From Mariannaea sp. PMI_226 (Eukaryota; Ascomycota; Sordariomycetes; Hypocreales; Nectriaceae), in NCBI GenBank assembly GCA_024336345.1, contig JANFOG010000019.1, forward strand, positions 62,001-126,000: 64,000 nt of DNA, given 5' to 3'. Made by a program: the position numbers and the translations under genes. Shown in pieces: positions 1 through 13,100 of the stretch. Under the pieces are notes generated by a model. It did not search any database. It saw only the letters and a list, made by a program, of their open reading frames with translations, and had not been told where the DNA came from. The stretch's first letter is position 1, and each line of letters opens with the position of its first letter.

Positions 1-1150
1 CTGGCTTCTATGCTCAGACTATTGTTTCCACCAGGTTTAAGTGTTAACATAAGCGCATAAGTGTTGTTTTCTCCTCCATTGGGATTGGTTGTCCACGACC
101 CAAAACTCAAGTCCGTACTTTCGTCATTATATTGTGGGACAATATTGACTAATGTCTGAAAGTTACACGCCTGTTTTGCCTCAGCGCTTGTCTTTGAAAT
201 ATGTTGAAGGCCGGTCTGCTCGTAGGGAATCATTTCTGTAGCTTGGTCCTGTAGTTCCTTTAGATATTCATATACCGTGCTGCTGGCACTGATGTGAACC
301 CTGATCGGCACTGTCGCAATTGTCGGTCCAACGATGGTATCAATATTAGCCACTGGAGCGGTTCTTCCTGATGTAACTATACCGAATACCACATCTGTTG
401 TGCCACTGTGAAGGGATATGACATAGGCCCAAGCTGCTCGGATAAGAGTAGCCATAGTAATATCAGACTTAGACATGGATGAAAGAGGGTATTCTCTTGT
501 AAGCAGGGAGTCGCAAACAGATGTTTGTATAGTGGGAGGAATCAAAGGAAAGAATATTGGTTCAAACTTGGCAAACTTCGCATGCCAAAATTCCTTTGCG
601 GAAATAGTGTTTGTTTGCTGCAAATGCCGTATAAAGAACCTGAATTCAAGATAGGGTTTGAGTGGAAGCGCGTGATAGATACGGTATACCATATCCCACA
701 TCAGAGGCAATGAGCCAGCGTCATAGAGCACATGATGAATGGTCCAAATGAACCAAACCTGTTTCGTAGAATGCTGGTTGACAATAGCATACCGAGCCAG
801 TGGGGTGCCGAGTCCCATTGGTTTCATTGCATCCTGCTCAAGATAGCTTCCAAGGTCATCCGCATACTTCCAATTAGCATCTTCCTTGAGAACAACCTGG
901 AGCAGTCCCAGTTGGTCGTGTTGGATAATTCGGGTACGGAGGATAGGAAGTAATTGTATAACTTGATTCCAAGCATCTCGGAAGCGATCAGCATCAATAC
1001 CCTCTGATAGTTGTTGACTACCTTGCCAGATGTAATCCCGTTCGTTCTTTGTCGTTAGGGCGATGAGACCTTCTTGAAGAGGTGTGCATGGATATACATC
1101 CTCAAGTAAGTTAGGGTCGTAACTATGATTGGCTGCAATCTGATCACGAT
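1..1150 (-). other. NRPS condensation domain C6 (runs off the window)
   Basis: The frame is open to base 1 and reads VYPCTPLQEG, then HHVLYDAGS near 720-740, then a stretch at 1-60 that is nearly the same as the end of C5 at 3210-3260. C6 is a close paralogue of C5, so at least one further module or a terminal C domain follows to the left. Confidence 0.9.
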
Positions 1151-4100
1151 ACTCGGAGGCGTCCAAGGCACCATTCAGTAGAGAAAATGGACTGATAGTG
1201 TCCGGTAGTGCTTCCTCGGTATTGGATTGTAGCTGGGCCAAGTCGACGAGCTTGGGGTTTTGGAAAATATCTGAAACAGAGAGCATCACGCCTGCTTTTC
1301 GACTGGCTGACGCAAGCTTCATAGCTGTGATAGAATCGCCACCAAGCCTGAAGAAATTATCATCAATGCTGATTTTCTCCAAATCAACTTTCAGCACCTG
1401 GGCCCAAATGGCCTGCAAGGTGCGCTCCATTTCTGTAGAAGGCTGGCGCCTGTCGTTGTGTGCGGTGTTATGAAGCTGGGCCAGTTGTTCCTGAGTAAAC
1501 GACGCACCAATCTCACGTAGCTGTATACGGTCTGTCTTGCCTGAGTTGTTAAGTGGCAGCTGTTCGATAATAAAGTAAATGGCTGGCACCATATAGCCAG
1601 GGAGCCGTTCGGCCAATTTGTCGTATGTAACAGCAGGGGGGTGGAATAGTGTAGGCATCTGCTTATAACTTGATGTGTCGTCCAGAACTAGGAACACAGC
1701 CAAGGTAGGGTTTGCGCCAGCTAGAATGACCACTTCAGCAGCGACGTGGAGAGCTTGAGGCATGCACTCGCGGACATGGTACTCAACCTCGCCCAGCTCG
1801 AGCCGTTGGCCCCGAATCTTGACTTGGTTGTCCTTGCGGCCAATATATAAAAGGCTGCCATCCTCATCATAGCGAACAAGATCGCCAGTTTTATAGAGCC
1901 GGCCATGGCGTCCTGGGTGGCCTTGAGCCCCCTGTAGTAGCCAAGTGGGGTCTTCTATAAAGACTGAAGAAGTCTTTACGGAATCGTTTATATAGCCACG
2001 CGCAAGGATCGGGCCCTCAATTAGAAGCTCGCCAATGGTCCCAATAGGCGCAAGTTGGTTATGATTGTCAGCAATCACAATCCAGCTTGCTGACCCAACT
2101 GCTGTTCCAATTGAATATTGACATCCATGTTGTGTTTGGAGCCGGTTCATTGAAGAATATACTGTACACTCCGTCGGGCCGTACATATGCATAGTGACAG
2201 GCAGATGCAGCCATCTTGCGAAATCATCTTCAGTAGAGATCTCTCCGCCTATCAAGATGGTCTTGAGTGAGGGCACTTGTGCAGGCTCAAGCAGCCTAGC
2301 TACTGATGGTGTAAAGAAAGCTAAGTTTACATCCATCTTGTTGATGCAACCTGCTATATCCTGTAAACGTTCAGATTCTGAGGGTATACATATACAGCCT
2401 CCAAATATTAACGTGGTTATAATTTCCATAATGGATGCATCAAAAGAATAGGAGGCAAATTGCAATACCCGGGTAGCTATGTCAAATCCAATTGTGCGGC
2501 CATGGTAAGTGCAACTGGAGCTTGCAGCCTGATGCTCTATAAGAACACCCTTTGGTTGTCCCGTACTTCCAGAAGTGAAGATTACATAGGCTGCTGATCT
2601 GGGATTGCAGATTGGCAATAATTCAGCTATTGTAGGAAGGTTAGAGAGAGTGTCAGAGCCAACTGGGATAGTAACTCGACTGCGTCCAACATCCAGATGT
2701 GCATATTGAACTGAAGTTAGGACTATCTGTGCTCCAGTCTGTACTAGCACTCTCTCTCTGCGATCAGGTGCTTGGGATGGGTCAAGTGGCACAAAAGCAC
2801 CACCTGCCTTAAGCACAGCCAGCATGGCAACCACAATCCAAAGGGATTTCTCAAAGCATAATGGCACCAGCACCTCGGGGCCTACGCCAAGTTGAATGAG
2901 GTGGTGTGCTAGCAGGGTTGAGAGCGTGTCCAGCTCGGCATATGTGAGGCTACCGTCCCAGGCACATATAGAGGTAGCAGAAGGTTGGGCCTGGGTCTGC
3001 TCCTTGACCACTTCATGAATGCATTGGTCAACCGCCGCGGGGACTACGGCATTCCATGTCCACAGCTTCTCCCAATCTCCTGTTGCTAAATGCTGAATTT
3101 CTGAAAGTCTCTCATCGCCCTGAGCCAAAGTGAGTTGGTTTATCATATGGTGAACCTGATCTAGGATTTCCTCTAGAAGCCACTTTTCTATGACTCTTGA
3201 GTCATACCTGGCTTCTATGTTTACACTATTGTTTCCACCAGGTGTAAGTGTTAACGTAAGTGCGTAGGTATTGTTTCCTCCTAAGTCAGGATTGGTCGCC
3301 CATGGCCCAAAGCTCGAGTCCGTGCTTTCATCATCATTATATTGTGGTACAATATTTAGCAAGGTCTGGAAATTGCATGCCTGCTGTGCCTCCGGGCTTG
3401 CTTTTGCAATATATTGAAGGCCGGTCTGCTCATATGGAATCATCTCTGTGACCTGGTTCTGGAGCTCCTTCAAATATTCGCGCACTGTGCCGCTTTCACT
3501 AATCTGAACCCTAACCGGTATTGTCGCAATTGTTGGTCCAACAATGTCATTAATATTAGCTATTGGAGCAGTTCTTCCTGAAGAAACTATACCAAGTACT
3601 ACATCTGCCATGCCGCTGTGGAGGGATATCACATAGGCCCAAGCTGCTTGAATGAATGTTGCCATAGTAATATCGGACTTCGTTATGGCGGGGAGTGAAT
3701 ATTTCCTTGTGAGCAAGGAGTTGCAAAATGGTGCTTGTATGGTTGAAGGGAGCAATGGAAATGGTGTTGATTGGTATCCTGTAAATTTTGTTCGCCAAAA
3801 TGCATCTGCAGCACTACTGTCTGGCTGCTGCAAATGCTTTATGATGAATTTGAATTCAGTGTGGCGTTTGGTTGGAAGCTTGTGATATGTGCGATGGACT
3901 AGATCCCAAACTAACGGCAATGAACCGGCATCATAAAGTGCATGGTGGATTGTCCAAACAAACCACACTTGTCCTGTTGAGTGGTGACGAACAATGGCAT
4001 ACCGAGCTAACGGGGTGCCGAGCTCCATTGGGTTCGCTGTGTCATGCTTGAGATAACTCTCAAGTTCATCTGCATATATCCATTGAATACCTTCTGTGAA

Positions 4101-7100
4101 GACGACTTGAAGTAGCCCGAGTTGATCATGCTGGACAATTCGGGTCCGGAGGATAGAGAGGGACCGTACGGTTTGGTCCCAGGCATCCTGAAAGCGCTGT
4201 AAGTCGACATCTCTTGACAATTCTTGGATGCCTTGCCAGATATAGTCTCGTTGGTTCTTTACAGTGAGTGCAATGAGACCTTCTTGCAGGGGTGTGCACG
4301 GGTAGATGTCTTCCACCAACGCCGGGTCAAAGCAATAATTAGCAGCGATGTTTTGGCAGCACTCAGATACATCAGGAGTGTTGATGAGCAGAGAAAAGGG
4401 TCGAAGTGCCTCCGGCCCTGCCTCTGCAACGCCAGACCGCAGCTGCATGGCCATGGCACGCAGCGATGGATAGCGGAAGATGTCCGCCACCTCCAGTTTT
4501 TTACCGACCTTATGAGCCTCGCTCACAACCTTCATTGCAGTAATCGAGCTGCCACCGAGGTGGAAGAAATTATCATCGATTGCAATAGCAGAAGGCTCTT
4601 CGTTGAGCACCTTGGCCCATATAGTCTGGATATGCCGCTCCGCTTCTGACATTGGCTGCTGTATCTTCGCGTGCCTTGTTGCTCGGGGCTTGGGTCTCTT
4701 AGCCAGTGCTCGACGATCAACCTTCCCATTTTCAGTAACCGGCAGCTTTTCCAAGACAGTAATGGTCTCAGGAACCATGTATGCGGGTAGTTGGGTGCGC
4801 AACATCTGGTAAAGTTGCCCTTCGACCTTCTGTCTCAGCTGCTGCCACAATGGATGGTTGGTGAGAGAATAATGTGGTCGATCCTGATGATCGACCGGGA
4901 ATCGGAACATGGTCCGATTTTGGCCGCCAACCAGCTTGTTACGGTGGAAAATGGCATCAAATCCACCCCTTTGAGAGTATTGCCGCGCCCAGCTGATCTC
5001 TACTTGATAGCCTGTTTGCTCAGCCAGCTCGGCTAGGTCGACTGCGGAGAGCGAAGAGCAATCTCGCGCATTCTGACGTACGGAAGAAAGCCAACTGCTC
5101 GGATCGTGCTCATGGCGCTGGCTACTAAGCGAATCAACCATGTGTCTTTCAACGATGGTTTTGGTGTGGGGTATGTTGCTTATAGCTTTAATAGCCTGGG
5201 TGGGCGAGCGGCGCAATAGGTCCAAGAGTGATTGGCGATCTAAGTTTTGTTCCCTAAAGTCAATCCATTCGCCAGAGTCAATATCGTGAACATGTGTTGG
5301 TTGTGGAGGGTTGGCCGGGGAGCCGATATGCAGGACAGCAGCAAATCGATAGGAGCTGAGCTCGTTCGTGGCGTGCATTCTTTTCGGCAGAATTTCGACG
5401 TGCTTGATCTGCCCAGGCAGTCGGTCCGGCAAGCCCGTGAAAAACGCCGGATCAACAAGCAACTCTGACTCGGCGCGCTCCATGTCAACCATGATCCGTT
5501 GGATATCATCAGGAGTCGCCTGTTCTCCGACCATGTGCAACGCCCTTGCGGCGAGGAAGTCTCTGTGGAGTGCGTAGGACCGCATGTCGCCAAAGAAGAT
5601 CGTCTTGACGCCATTAAATTGGAGGAGATCCTGGACGACCTTGAAAAGATAATCTTGGCTGGGGAAATACTGGACGACGGAGTTCATAATTACAATATCT
5701 GGCGAAATGGGCATGTCTAAGCGACCGACGTCTGCTGCTGTCGCCTTGTATATGTTAACCTTATCCGCCAGTGCGGAGATTGACTTGACGGTTCTGGCCA
5801 GAAAGCTAACAGCACGTTCGGATGGATCAAGGCCAACGTAAGTCTGGAGTCCACCCATAAGTTCGAAGAGAATCATTCCAGAACCGGAGCCAATTTCGAG
5901 GACGTGGCCGAGTGGGTTGTCGTTGAAGATGGTCTCGATCGTATCATCTAGCCACTCGTTCATCTCCCCCTTGTCGATCTCTGTCCTATCAAACGTGGAA
6001 GTCCACCCAACGAAATCTCTTCCAATCGTTTTAGGTTGCATGCTCTCGAATGAAGTGTATGCCTCGTCGAAGCGCTCCTCCCATGCTTCAACTTGTCGCG
6101 ATCCTTGCTCATCTTCCAGACTCTCGCTAGGTCTGGCAGCATCCTCCTGGTGGATCGTGACGTAGCTAACAATCTGAGCCTCCTGATGCCCTTGCTGTTC
6201 TTGCTTAGGCTGTTCATTCTGTAACACGGCAACAGCGTCGGATACGAGCCCGTGACTGCGTAAGGCTTGCTCGATCTCCCCAAGCTCGACGCGATGTCCT
6301 CGAATCTTGACCTGTCCGTCTATCCGTCCGAGGAATTCCAGTTGGCCATCGCTTGGCCGGTAGCGTACATAATCACCTGTTCGGTAGGCTCGAACCTGCT
6401 CCCCGTTGACTGTTGCAGAGACGAACCGGCCTTCATTTCGACGGATGTTGGTATACCCTCTCGCCAGGCCAACTCCTGTGACCACGAGCTCGCCAACAAC
6501 GCCAATCGGGACTAGGCGCTGCTGGGAATCCATGACATAAGCACCCGAGTCGCTAATAGCACGGCCGATCGGCACTCCGTTGCCGCAGGCTTTCTCATCT
6601 AGCACACAATACGACGTACTGAACCCCGTATTTTCAGTTGGTCCGTATACATGCATAAACTTCCCTGCCAGGGCTTTGAGTCCTGTCGCCAAGTCGACTA
6701 CATCTAGCCTTTCACCGCCGACACACACCACAGATAATTGAGAAAGTAACAGAGGACTGTTGTATGCATAGTATTTGAAGAGTGCGGTGGTTAGGAAGGC
6801 GGCGAGGACTTTCTCTCGAGTGAGTATATCAGCCAGAGCTGCATCATCCAATACTGCCATCCTATCAACACATATCAGCCGCCCGCCATTCAGGAGAGCA
6901 GTGTAGATTTCCCAGGTCGACGCGTCAAACGCAATGTTCGATATGTGTGCCACTGTGGCGGCAGGAGGAGCATGTTCAAGGATGCTAGTCTCTCTGGCAA
7001 GCCGAATGATGCCTTGATGCTCTATCATGACGCCCTTGGGCTGACCAGACGAGCCGGATGTGAACATGACGTAGGCAAGACTGGTGCCCGAAGGCGAGCT

Positions 7101-10100
7101 CCCCACATCTTGCTGACCATAGTCATCCTCAGTCTGAGTTTGCTCATCGAGTGCATCCATTATGCGTATAAACTCGATATCTTCCGTCTGAGCAGCAGGA
7201 GGCTGTACTTCGGGACCGAGCAGGACAAGTTTGTGACCTTGGATGGATGAGAGGATAGTGCTTAGTCGACTGGTTGGAGACTTGGTATCTAGCGGCAGGT
7301 AGGCCAAATTAGCCTTAAGGATGCCCAGAAAAGCAACGATTGTAAGGCAAGACCTGTTTGCGAGCACTCCAATCAGCGTTTCTGCAGCGAGTGACCGCTT
7401 CCTCAACCATTTGGCAAATACATCCGACTGCTTATCAAGCTCAGCATATGTCAGCTGCGTGGTGAAGTCCTTAACTGCTAAGCTGTTGGGACTAGCCGTC
7501 ACTTGTTGGAGGAAGATGTCTATCACGCTTGACTCTCTAGGGTAGTTTTTGGCCGTGGGAACGTGGAGCAACCCCATCTTGTCGAGCTCTAACAAGTCGT
7601 CGGTTGACAGCAGTGACAGCGAGTTTATCGGCATACTAGACTCAGCAAGACCTTGTGCGAGGATCCGTTGGAAAATGGACAACATATTATCTACAGTCTC
7701 GGGGTTGTAGAGATCTGTCGAATACAAAGCCCGAGTTGCTAGTGCGTCCTTTTCCTGAAAGACATGAAACTCGAGATCGAACCGAGAGGTCATGGGCGGG
7801 GCTATCAGATCCGTCTCGATCCCTTCGAACGCAAAGTTTCCCAGGTCTAGTTGAGAATGAAGGGCGAAGACTGTTTGCACAAGTGGATTGCGCGATAAGT
7901 CCCTATCCTTTTGTAGTTTGGCAACAAGTTTTTCGAAAGGAACATCCTGGTTGGCAAAGGAAGCAATTGTTGCCTCCTGGACCTGGTTGACGATTTCCTC
8001 AAAGGATTCGTCTTCGATATTGATACGGATGCACATCATGTTAACAAAGAATCCGATCACGTCCCTTAGCTGCCAGTGGTCCCGGTTAGCGTTTGGAACT
8101 CCAATAGTCGCATCGCTCACACCAGTAAGAAGATAGTGGGTTGCCCTGAATGCGGAGAGGAGTACGACGAATGGAGTCACCCCGCGATCTCTGCAAAATC
8201 GTTGTAAGTCATCATACAGAGTGCCTTCTATCCTGACCTCCACTATCCCTGCCTGTCCAGAGAGTACAGATGGTCGGGGTTTGTCACAGAAGAATTCTGC
8301 TGGCCGGCTTGCTTCCAGTGCCGTGACCCAGTAGTTGAGCTGCCGTTCGTGTTCATTTGCCTGATTCTGCTCCCTCTGCCATACGGAGTAGTCCGTATAT
8401 TGAACGGGTAAAGGCTCAATCTCTGAAAGCGGATCCAGGCCGCGAAGGGCGGAAGAGTAAAATGCAGTCAACTCGCGACGAAGAATGTCCGCAGACCAAC
8501 CGTCCGATATGATATGATGCATGAGAATAGATAACAAGTGATCCTCTTTGCCGTACTCGTATACACACACTCTCCAACCTGGTTCGGCCAGCAAGTTGAA
8601 GGAAGTCGTCTGTTCCTGCTGTAGCAAGTTTGCGACTTCCTCCTCGTGGTATGATGAGACATCGATCACTCTTATCTCGGTCGCTTCGAATGGATGGATA
8701 TACTGGACATTGACACCGTCTTCAGATCTGAAAGTCGTTCGGAGCGTTCCATGGCGGCGTTGGACTGCGTGGAGGGCGACGTTGAGTGCCTCGAGATTGA
8801 GAGGTCCGCGGAGCCGCACCGAGAACGGCATGAGATACCATGTCAAATTAGGATGGAGCCGGTCTAAGAACCACAGGCGTTCCTGAGCGAACGACTGCTT
8901 TACTACTTGATTCTGTAAAGACACTGGGATATCAATAGACATGCTAGAGGCAGTGGTACGTGCCGTCGCAGCGACTGCACAAAGGGTTTGGTGACTGAAG
9001 ATATCTGCCACAGAAAGCATCACACGGGCTTTGCTGGCGTCTCCAACAACCTTCATAGCTGCAATAGAATCGCCACCAAGTCTGAAGAAGTTATCATCAG
9101 CACCAATGCTCACTAAGTCGATATTTAGCACCCGAGCCCAGACTGTTTGCAATGCGCGCTCCATCTCGGTAGACGGCTTGCGCTTTTCGCTGTGTGCAGT
9201 ATTACGAAGCTGGGCCAGCTGTTGCTGAGTGAATGATGCGCCAATTTCACGGAGCTTTGTGCGGTCTGTCTTGCCCGAGATGTTAAGTGGGAGCTTTTCA
9301 ATGACAAAATAGATAGCCGGCACCATGTAGCTAGGGAGCCGATCAGCCAACTGATCGCTTATAGTAGCAGTGGGGAAGAATAGTGTAGGCATCTGTTCGT
9401 GGCTTGGTGGATTGTCTAAAACCAGAAATGCAGCCAAGGTAGGGCTTGCGCCATCACCAGCTGGAGTAATAACTTCAGCGGCAACCTGACCAGCTTGGGG
9501 CATGCAGTCACGAATATGGTACTCAACCTCGCCAAGTTCAAGTCGCTGGCCTCGGATTTTGACTTGATTGTCCTTGCGACCAATATATATAAGGCTCCCA
9601 TCCTCATTATATTGCACAAGATCGCCAGTCTTATAGAGCCGGCCATGGCGCCCGTGGCTTTGAGCTCCCCGTAATAGCCAGGCGGGATCCTCGATGAAGG
9701 ATGCAGAGGTCTTCGCTGAATCGTTGATATATCCGCGCGCGAGGATCGGACCCTCCACTAGAAGCTCGCCAATGGTCCCGATAGGTACGAGCTTCTCGTG
9801 ATTGTCAGCAGTCACAATCCAGCTAGCTGACCCAACTGCTGTACCAATAGAGTATTGGCATCCTTGCCGTGTCTGAACCCGGTTTATTGAACAGTACACT
9901 GTACATTCTGTCGGGCCATACATATGCATAGTAATCGGAAGATGCAGCCATCTTGCGAAATCATCTTCAGTGGAAATCTCACCGCCTATCAAGATGGTCT
10001 TGAGTGAGGGCACTTGTGTAGGCTCGAGTAATCTGGCTACTGATGGTGTAAAGAAAGCCAAGTTCACATCCATTTTGTTAATGCAGCCTGCTATATCCTG

Positions 10101-13100
10101 CAAACGCTCAGAATCAGATGGTATGCATATACAACCTCCGAATAGCAATGTAGTAATGATTTCCATAATAGATGCATCAAAAGAATAGGAGGCAAATTGA
10201 AGCACCCGGGTAGCTGTGTCAAACCCAATTGTACGGCCATGGTAGGTACAACTAGAGCTGGCAGCTTGGTGTTCAATTAGAACACCCTTTGGTTGTCCTG
10301 TGCTTCCAGAGGTGAAGATCACATAGGCTGCAGATTTAGGATCAGAGACTGGTAATGATCCAGGTGCTGATGCACTATCTTTCGAAAGGGTAGATATAGT
10401 ATCTGAGCCAACTGGAACGGCAATTCGATTGGGGCCAATAGCTAGACGTGAGTATTTCGCTGAAGCCAGGATTATTTTTGCTTTAGTTTGCGCCAAGACT
10501 CGCTCCCTGCGATCAGCTGCTTGAGATGGGTCAAGTGGCACAAAAGCACCACCCGCCTTGAGTACAGCTAGCATAGAAACAACAATCCAAAGAGATTTCT
10601 CAAAGCATAGTGGCACCAGCACCTCGGGGCCTACGCCAAGTTGAATGAGGTGGTGTGCTAGCAGGGTCGAGAGCCTGTCTAGCTCGGCATAAGTAAGGCT
10701 ACCGTCCCAGGCGCATATAGCGGTAGCAGAAGGTTGAGCCTGAGCTCTTTCGCCAATAGTGTCCTGGAGACAGCGCTCCACTGGTGCTGGAACCTCTTTG
10801 TTCCACTCCCAGATCTGTTCCAAGTCTTGTGCTGTTACTGGTTCAATCTGCTCCAGTAGCTTGTCAGGACTCGCGCAGTCAACCTGGTGTAACACGCTCT
10901 CGAACCGTTCCAGCAGCTTATTTGCCATCCATGGCGCAATTACTCTTGAGTCAAAATAGGCCGAAGTAGAGATACTGTCTGTACCAAGTTGTACTTGAAG
11001 CACTAGACTGTATGTGCCAAACTGTTGCATTTGGTCATTCCCATCCAGTCTTTTCTTCAGTACCTGTGGGGTTCCGCTGATCTTTGGTAGTTGAACAACA
11101 AGTAGTGTCTGGAACATACAAGCTTGCCGCGTCTCCGGACTGAAATTAGCAAGCTGGTGAAGGCCAACCTGCTCGAATGGGATCATATCTGTTGCCTGTT
11201 GTTGCACTGATTGCAAATAGTCAAAAATCTTCTGGTTGCTAAGTGCCTGGATTCGAATAGGAACAGTTGCAATTGTTGGTCCTGCCATCGCGTCAATGCC
11301 GGGGACTGGCGCATTTCTTCCAGTGACTGTAGCACCAAACAAAATATCTTCTGAGTCGGTCGTTCGTGCAATAACCAAGGCCCATGCGGCGCGCACTAGC
11401 GTGGCCATAGTGACTCCCCAGCTCTTGTTCTGAGGGTTAGAAAAGCAATGTTCAATAGCCATGTCTGTCGTGGGCTGTTTTATTGATGGTGATAAAGCAG
11501 GGAATGACTGGTAGTCGACACCTTGCAGCACCATTTCCCAATAGCTCTTTGTCTTCTCCATATCGTGGCCTTTGATATATTGAATGAAGGCCTGGAACTG
11601 CGGTCCCTGTCTAATTACATCGCCTTTGTAAGCTCGGTCTACTGCATCCAAAATTAAAGGCAGTGACCAGCCATCGTAGAGTGAGTGGTGTACGGTCCAA
11701 ACGAACCACCTGGGCATTTCGGTGTCATCGCTGACAAGTGCGAATCGTGTAAGTGATTCACCAAGGCCTATTGACAGATCCCCAGCACCCTCGAGGTACT
11801 CATCAAGGCCTTTTGCCTCAATCCAATCAAGTGGTTCGTCTAAAACAACTTGCATAAGACCAAGCTCACTATGCTGAACAATTCTGGTGCGTAAAATAGG
11901 CATGGTACGATAGATATCTTCCCATGCTCCACGAAAGGCACCAATTCTTACATCAGGGTCCAGTTCAAAGACAGCTTGCAAGACATAATCTTTGGATCGC
12001 TTTAGAGTTAAGGATAGAAGGCCCTCTTGGAGAGGCGTACAAGGATATGCATCTTGTATGATAGTAGGATCTAGGTGATAGTGGCTCGTGACATCCTGAG
12101 GGAACGAGGCAGGATCAAATCGATTGCCCAAAAGAGAAAACGGCGCTATTTCCTTGGATACCTCATTAGTAGTACGGTAGGCTTGCCTGGCAAGGCTATG
12201 AAGTGTTGGATTGCGGAAAATGTCCGCAACCTCCAGCTTCAGGCCGGCCGTGCGGGCCTGGCTTACGACCATCATGGCGCCAATCGAGTTGCCGCCCAGA
12301 TGGATGAAGCGATCATCTAATCCAATCGAGCCCGGTGCGATCCCAAGCACATCAGACCATATCTTCTGGATTTTGCGCTCGGATTCTGATTGTGGCTGTC
12401 GCTTCGGGCCATGCTTTGCCATCTGTAACTCGGCCAGCTCCTGGGTGGAGAACGATGCGCCTACTTCGCGTAGCTGTTTGCGGTTTGTTTTCCCTGTTGT
12501 CGTTTGGGGCATTTTCGACATGGAAAACAGCACTGTTGGTATCATGTAGCTAGGCAATCGCTCAGCCAACTTGCGTTCGACGTCCGCAGGCATGGGGAGC
12601 ATGGTCGTTGTAGCAGATACCAGATCCTCCGTTTTGCCTGCCTCACTATCTTCAACAAGGAATACGGCAAGCATGGGGCTTGAGAACCCTTTCGGAACAA
12701 TTAACTCCACCGCAAGCTGCTTTAAGTTCGGTATGAACTCTTGCACCCAATGCTCCACCTCTCCGAGCTCAATACGTTGGCCTCGGATCTTGACTTGGTT
12801 ATCCTTGCGACCGATGTATGTAAGGCTCCCATCTTCATTATAGCGAACAAGATCACCAGTCTTATAGAGCCGGCCACGCCGCCCTGGATGGTTGGAGGTA
12901 CCTTGAAGCAACCAAATAGGATTTTCGATAAAGACTGCAGAGGTCTTTACTGGATCATTGATATATCCGCGGGCGAGGATCGGGCCCTCCACTAGAAGCT
13001 CTCCAATGGTCCCGATAGTTGCAAGCTTTTCATGATTGTCAGCAGTCACAATCCAGATAGCTGATCCAACCGCTGTACCAATCGAATATTGGCACCCTTC